Positions 13,151 through 13,226 of a stretch of 13,226 bases of DNA are shown one piece after another. Numbering within the stretch: the stretch's first letter is position 1; every line of letters starts with the position of its first letter. Under the pieces are notes generated by a model. It was not told the DNA's origin. It did no database searches and saw only the letters and a list, made by a program, of their open reading frames with translations. Both the position numbers and the translations under genes were made by a program. Origin of the DNA: CAYMEK01 sp964389305 (lineage in GTDB: Bacteria; Spirochaetota; Spirochaetia; SZUA-6; DRHE01); the NCBI GenBank assembly GCA_964389305.1, contig CAYMEK010000088.1, forward strand, positions 1 through 13,226, in the 5' to 3' direction.

Positions 13151-13226
13151 ATGTTCAAGAATGCATATGTTCCCTACAAAGGATACTGGTGCTCGCCTTT
13201 TTGCCGTTGGCAGGGATCGCTACAAA
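13151..13226 (+). CDS. Thiolase-family protein (acetyl-CoA acetyltransferase-like), N-terminal fragment
   Basis: Only the first 25 residues are inside the window. They read MFKNAYVPYKGYWCSPFCRW followed by QGSLQ. The sequence 'NAY.PY.GY...PF.RWQGS' is, from memory of the family, the start of a thiolase/lipid-transfer-protein group found next to acyl-CoA enzymes in anaerobic bacteria. The start is secure: GAAAGGAG ends 6 bases before the ATG. The active-site Cys and His lie beyond the window. Divergent position beside the ADP-forming synthetase agrees with a role in thiolytic acyl-CoA cleavage or condensation. The assignment rests on few residues. Confidence 0.6.
   Translation, partial: MFKNAYVPYKGYWCSPFCRWQGSLQ

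Overview
The window most likely comes from a Gram-negative bacterium assembled from the environment. It has exported solute-binding proteins, a probable lipoprotein of the penicillin acylase family, a periplasmic VirJ-type hydrolase and an ADP-forming acyl-CoA synthetase facing a thiolase. Signal-peptide style and gene content would fit Spirochaetota or Desulfobacterota, but nothing here is decisive. Base composition is mosaic: sampled 60-base lines are about 75% GC inside mprF (7081-7140), 53% and 40% inside the acyl-CoA synthetase gene (11041-11100, 11581-11640) and 22% in the promoter before the DUF2178 gene (4381-4440). The window therefore looks like a patchwork of acquired and decaying pieces.

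Layout. 1-310 (-): 5' end of a penicillin acylase-family gene. 311-1182: no intact gene, but two overlooked relics, the head of an IS21-like transposase (668-790) and a frameshifted, internally deleted trmO/tsaA tRNA methyltransferase gene (791-1073). 1183-4260 (+): two unrelated ABC substrate-binding proteins, a family 5 (oligopeptide type) and an ABC_sub_bind (TrpX-like) protein, neither with permease or ATPase genes here. 4406-5096 (+): a DUF2178 membrane protein and an XRE-type regulator in one transcription unit behind a palindrome-rich AT promoter. 5319-10581 (+): a GC-rich block with a DUF4404 protein, a VirJ/AcvB-type serine hydrolase, the crushed remains of a P-type ATPase, a full-length MprF/LpiA aminoacyl-phosphatidylglycerol synthase and a patatin-like phospholipase. 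10602-12758 (-): fused ADP-forming acyl-CoA synthetase, diverging from the start of a thiolase-like gene at 13151 (+).

How the genes work together. The most interesting unit is 5402-10581. MprF makes and flips aminoacylated phosphatidylglycerol. VirJ/AcvB proteins are its known partners in Agrobacterium (lpiA-acvB) and Rhizobium (lpiA-atvA) and hydrolyse the aminoacyl lipid in the periplasm. The patatin could deacylate phospholipids. Together they read as a writer, eraser and acyl-hydrolase set for membrane lipid charge. The synthetase/thiolase pair at the right end belongs to acyl-CoA metabolism. Its divergent intergenic region carries palindromes and a shared 10-base word that suggest joint control.

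I found no tRNA, rRNA, CRISPR array, complete mobile element or clear new defence system.
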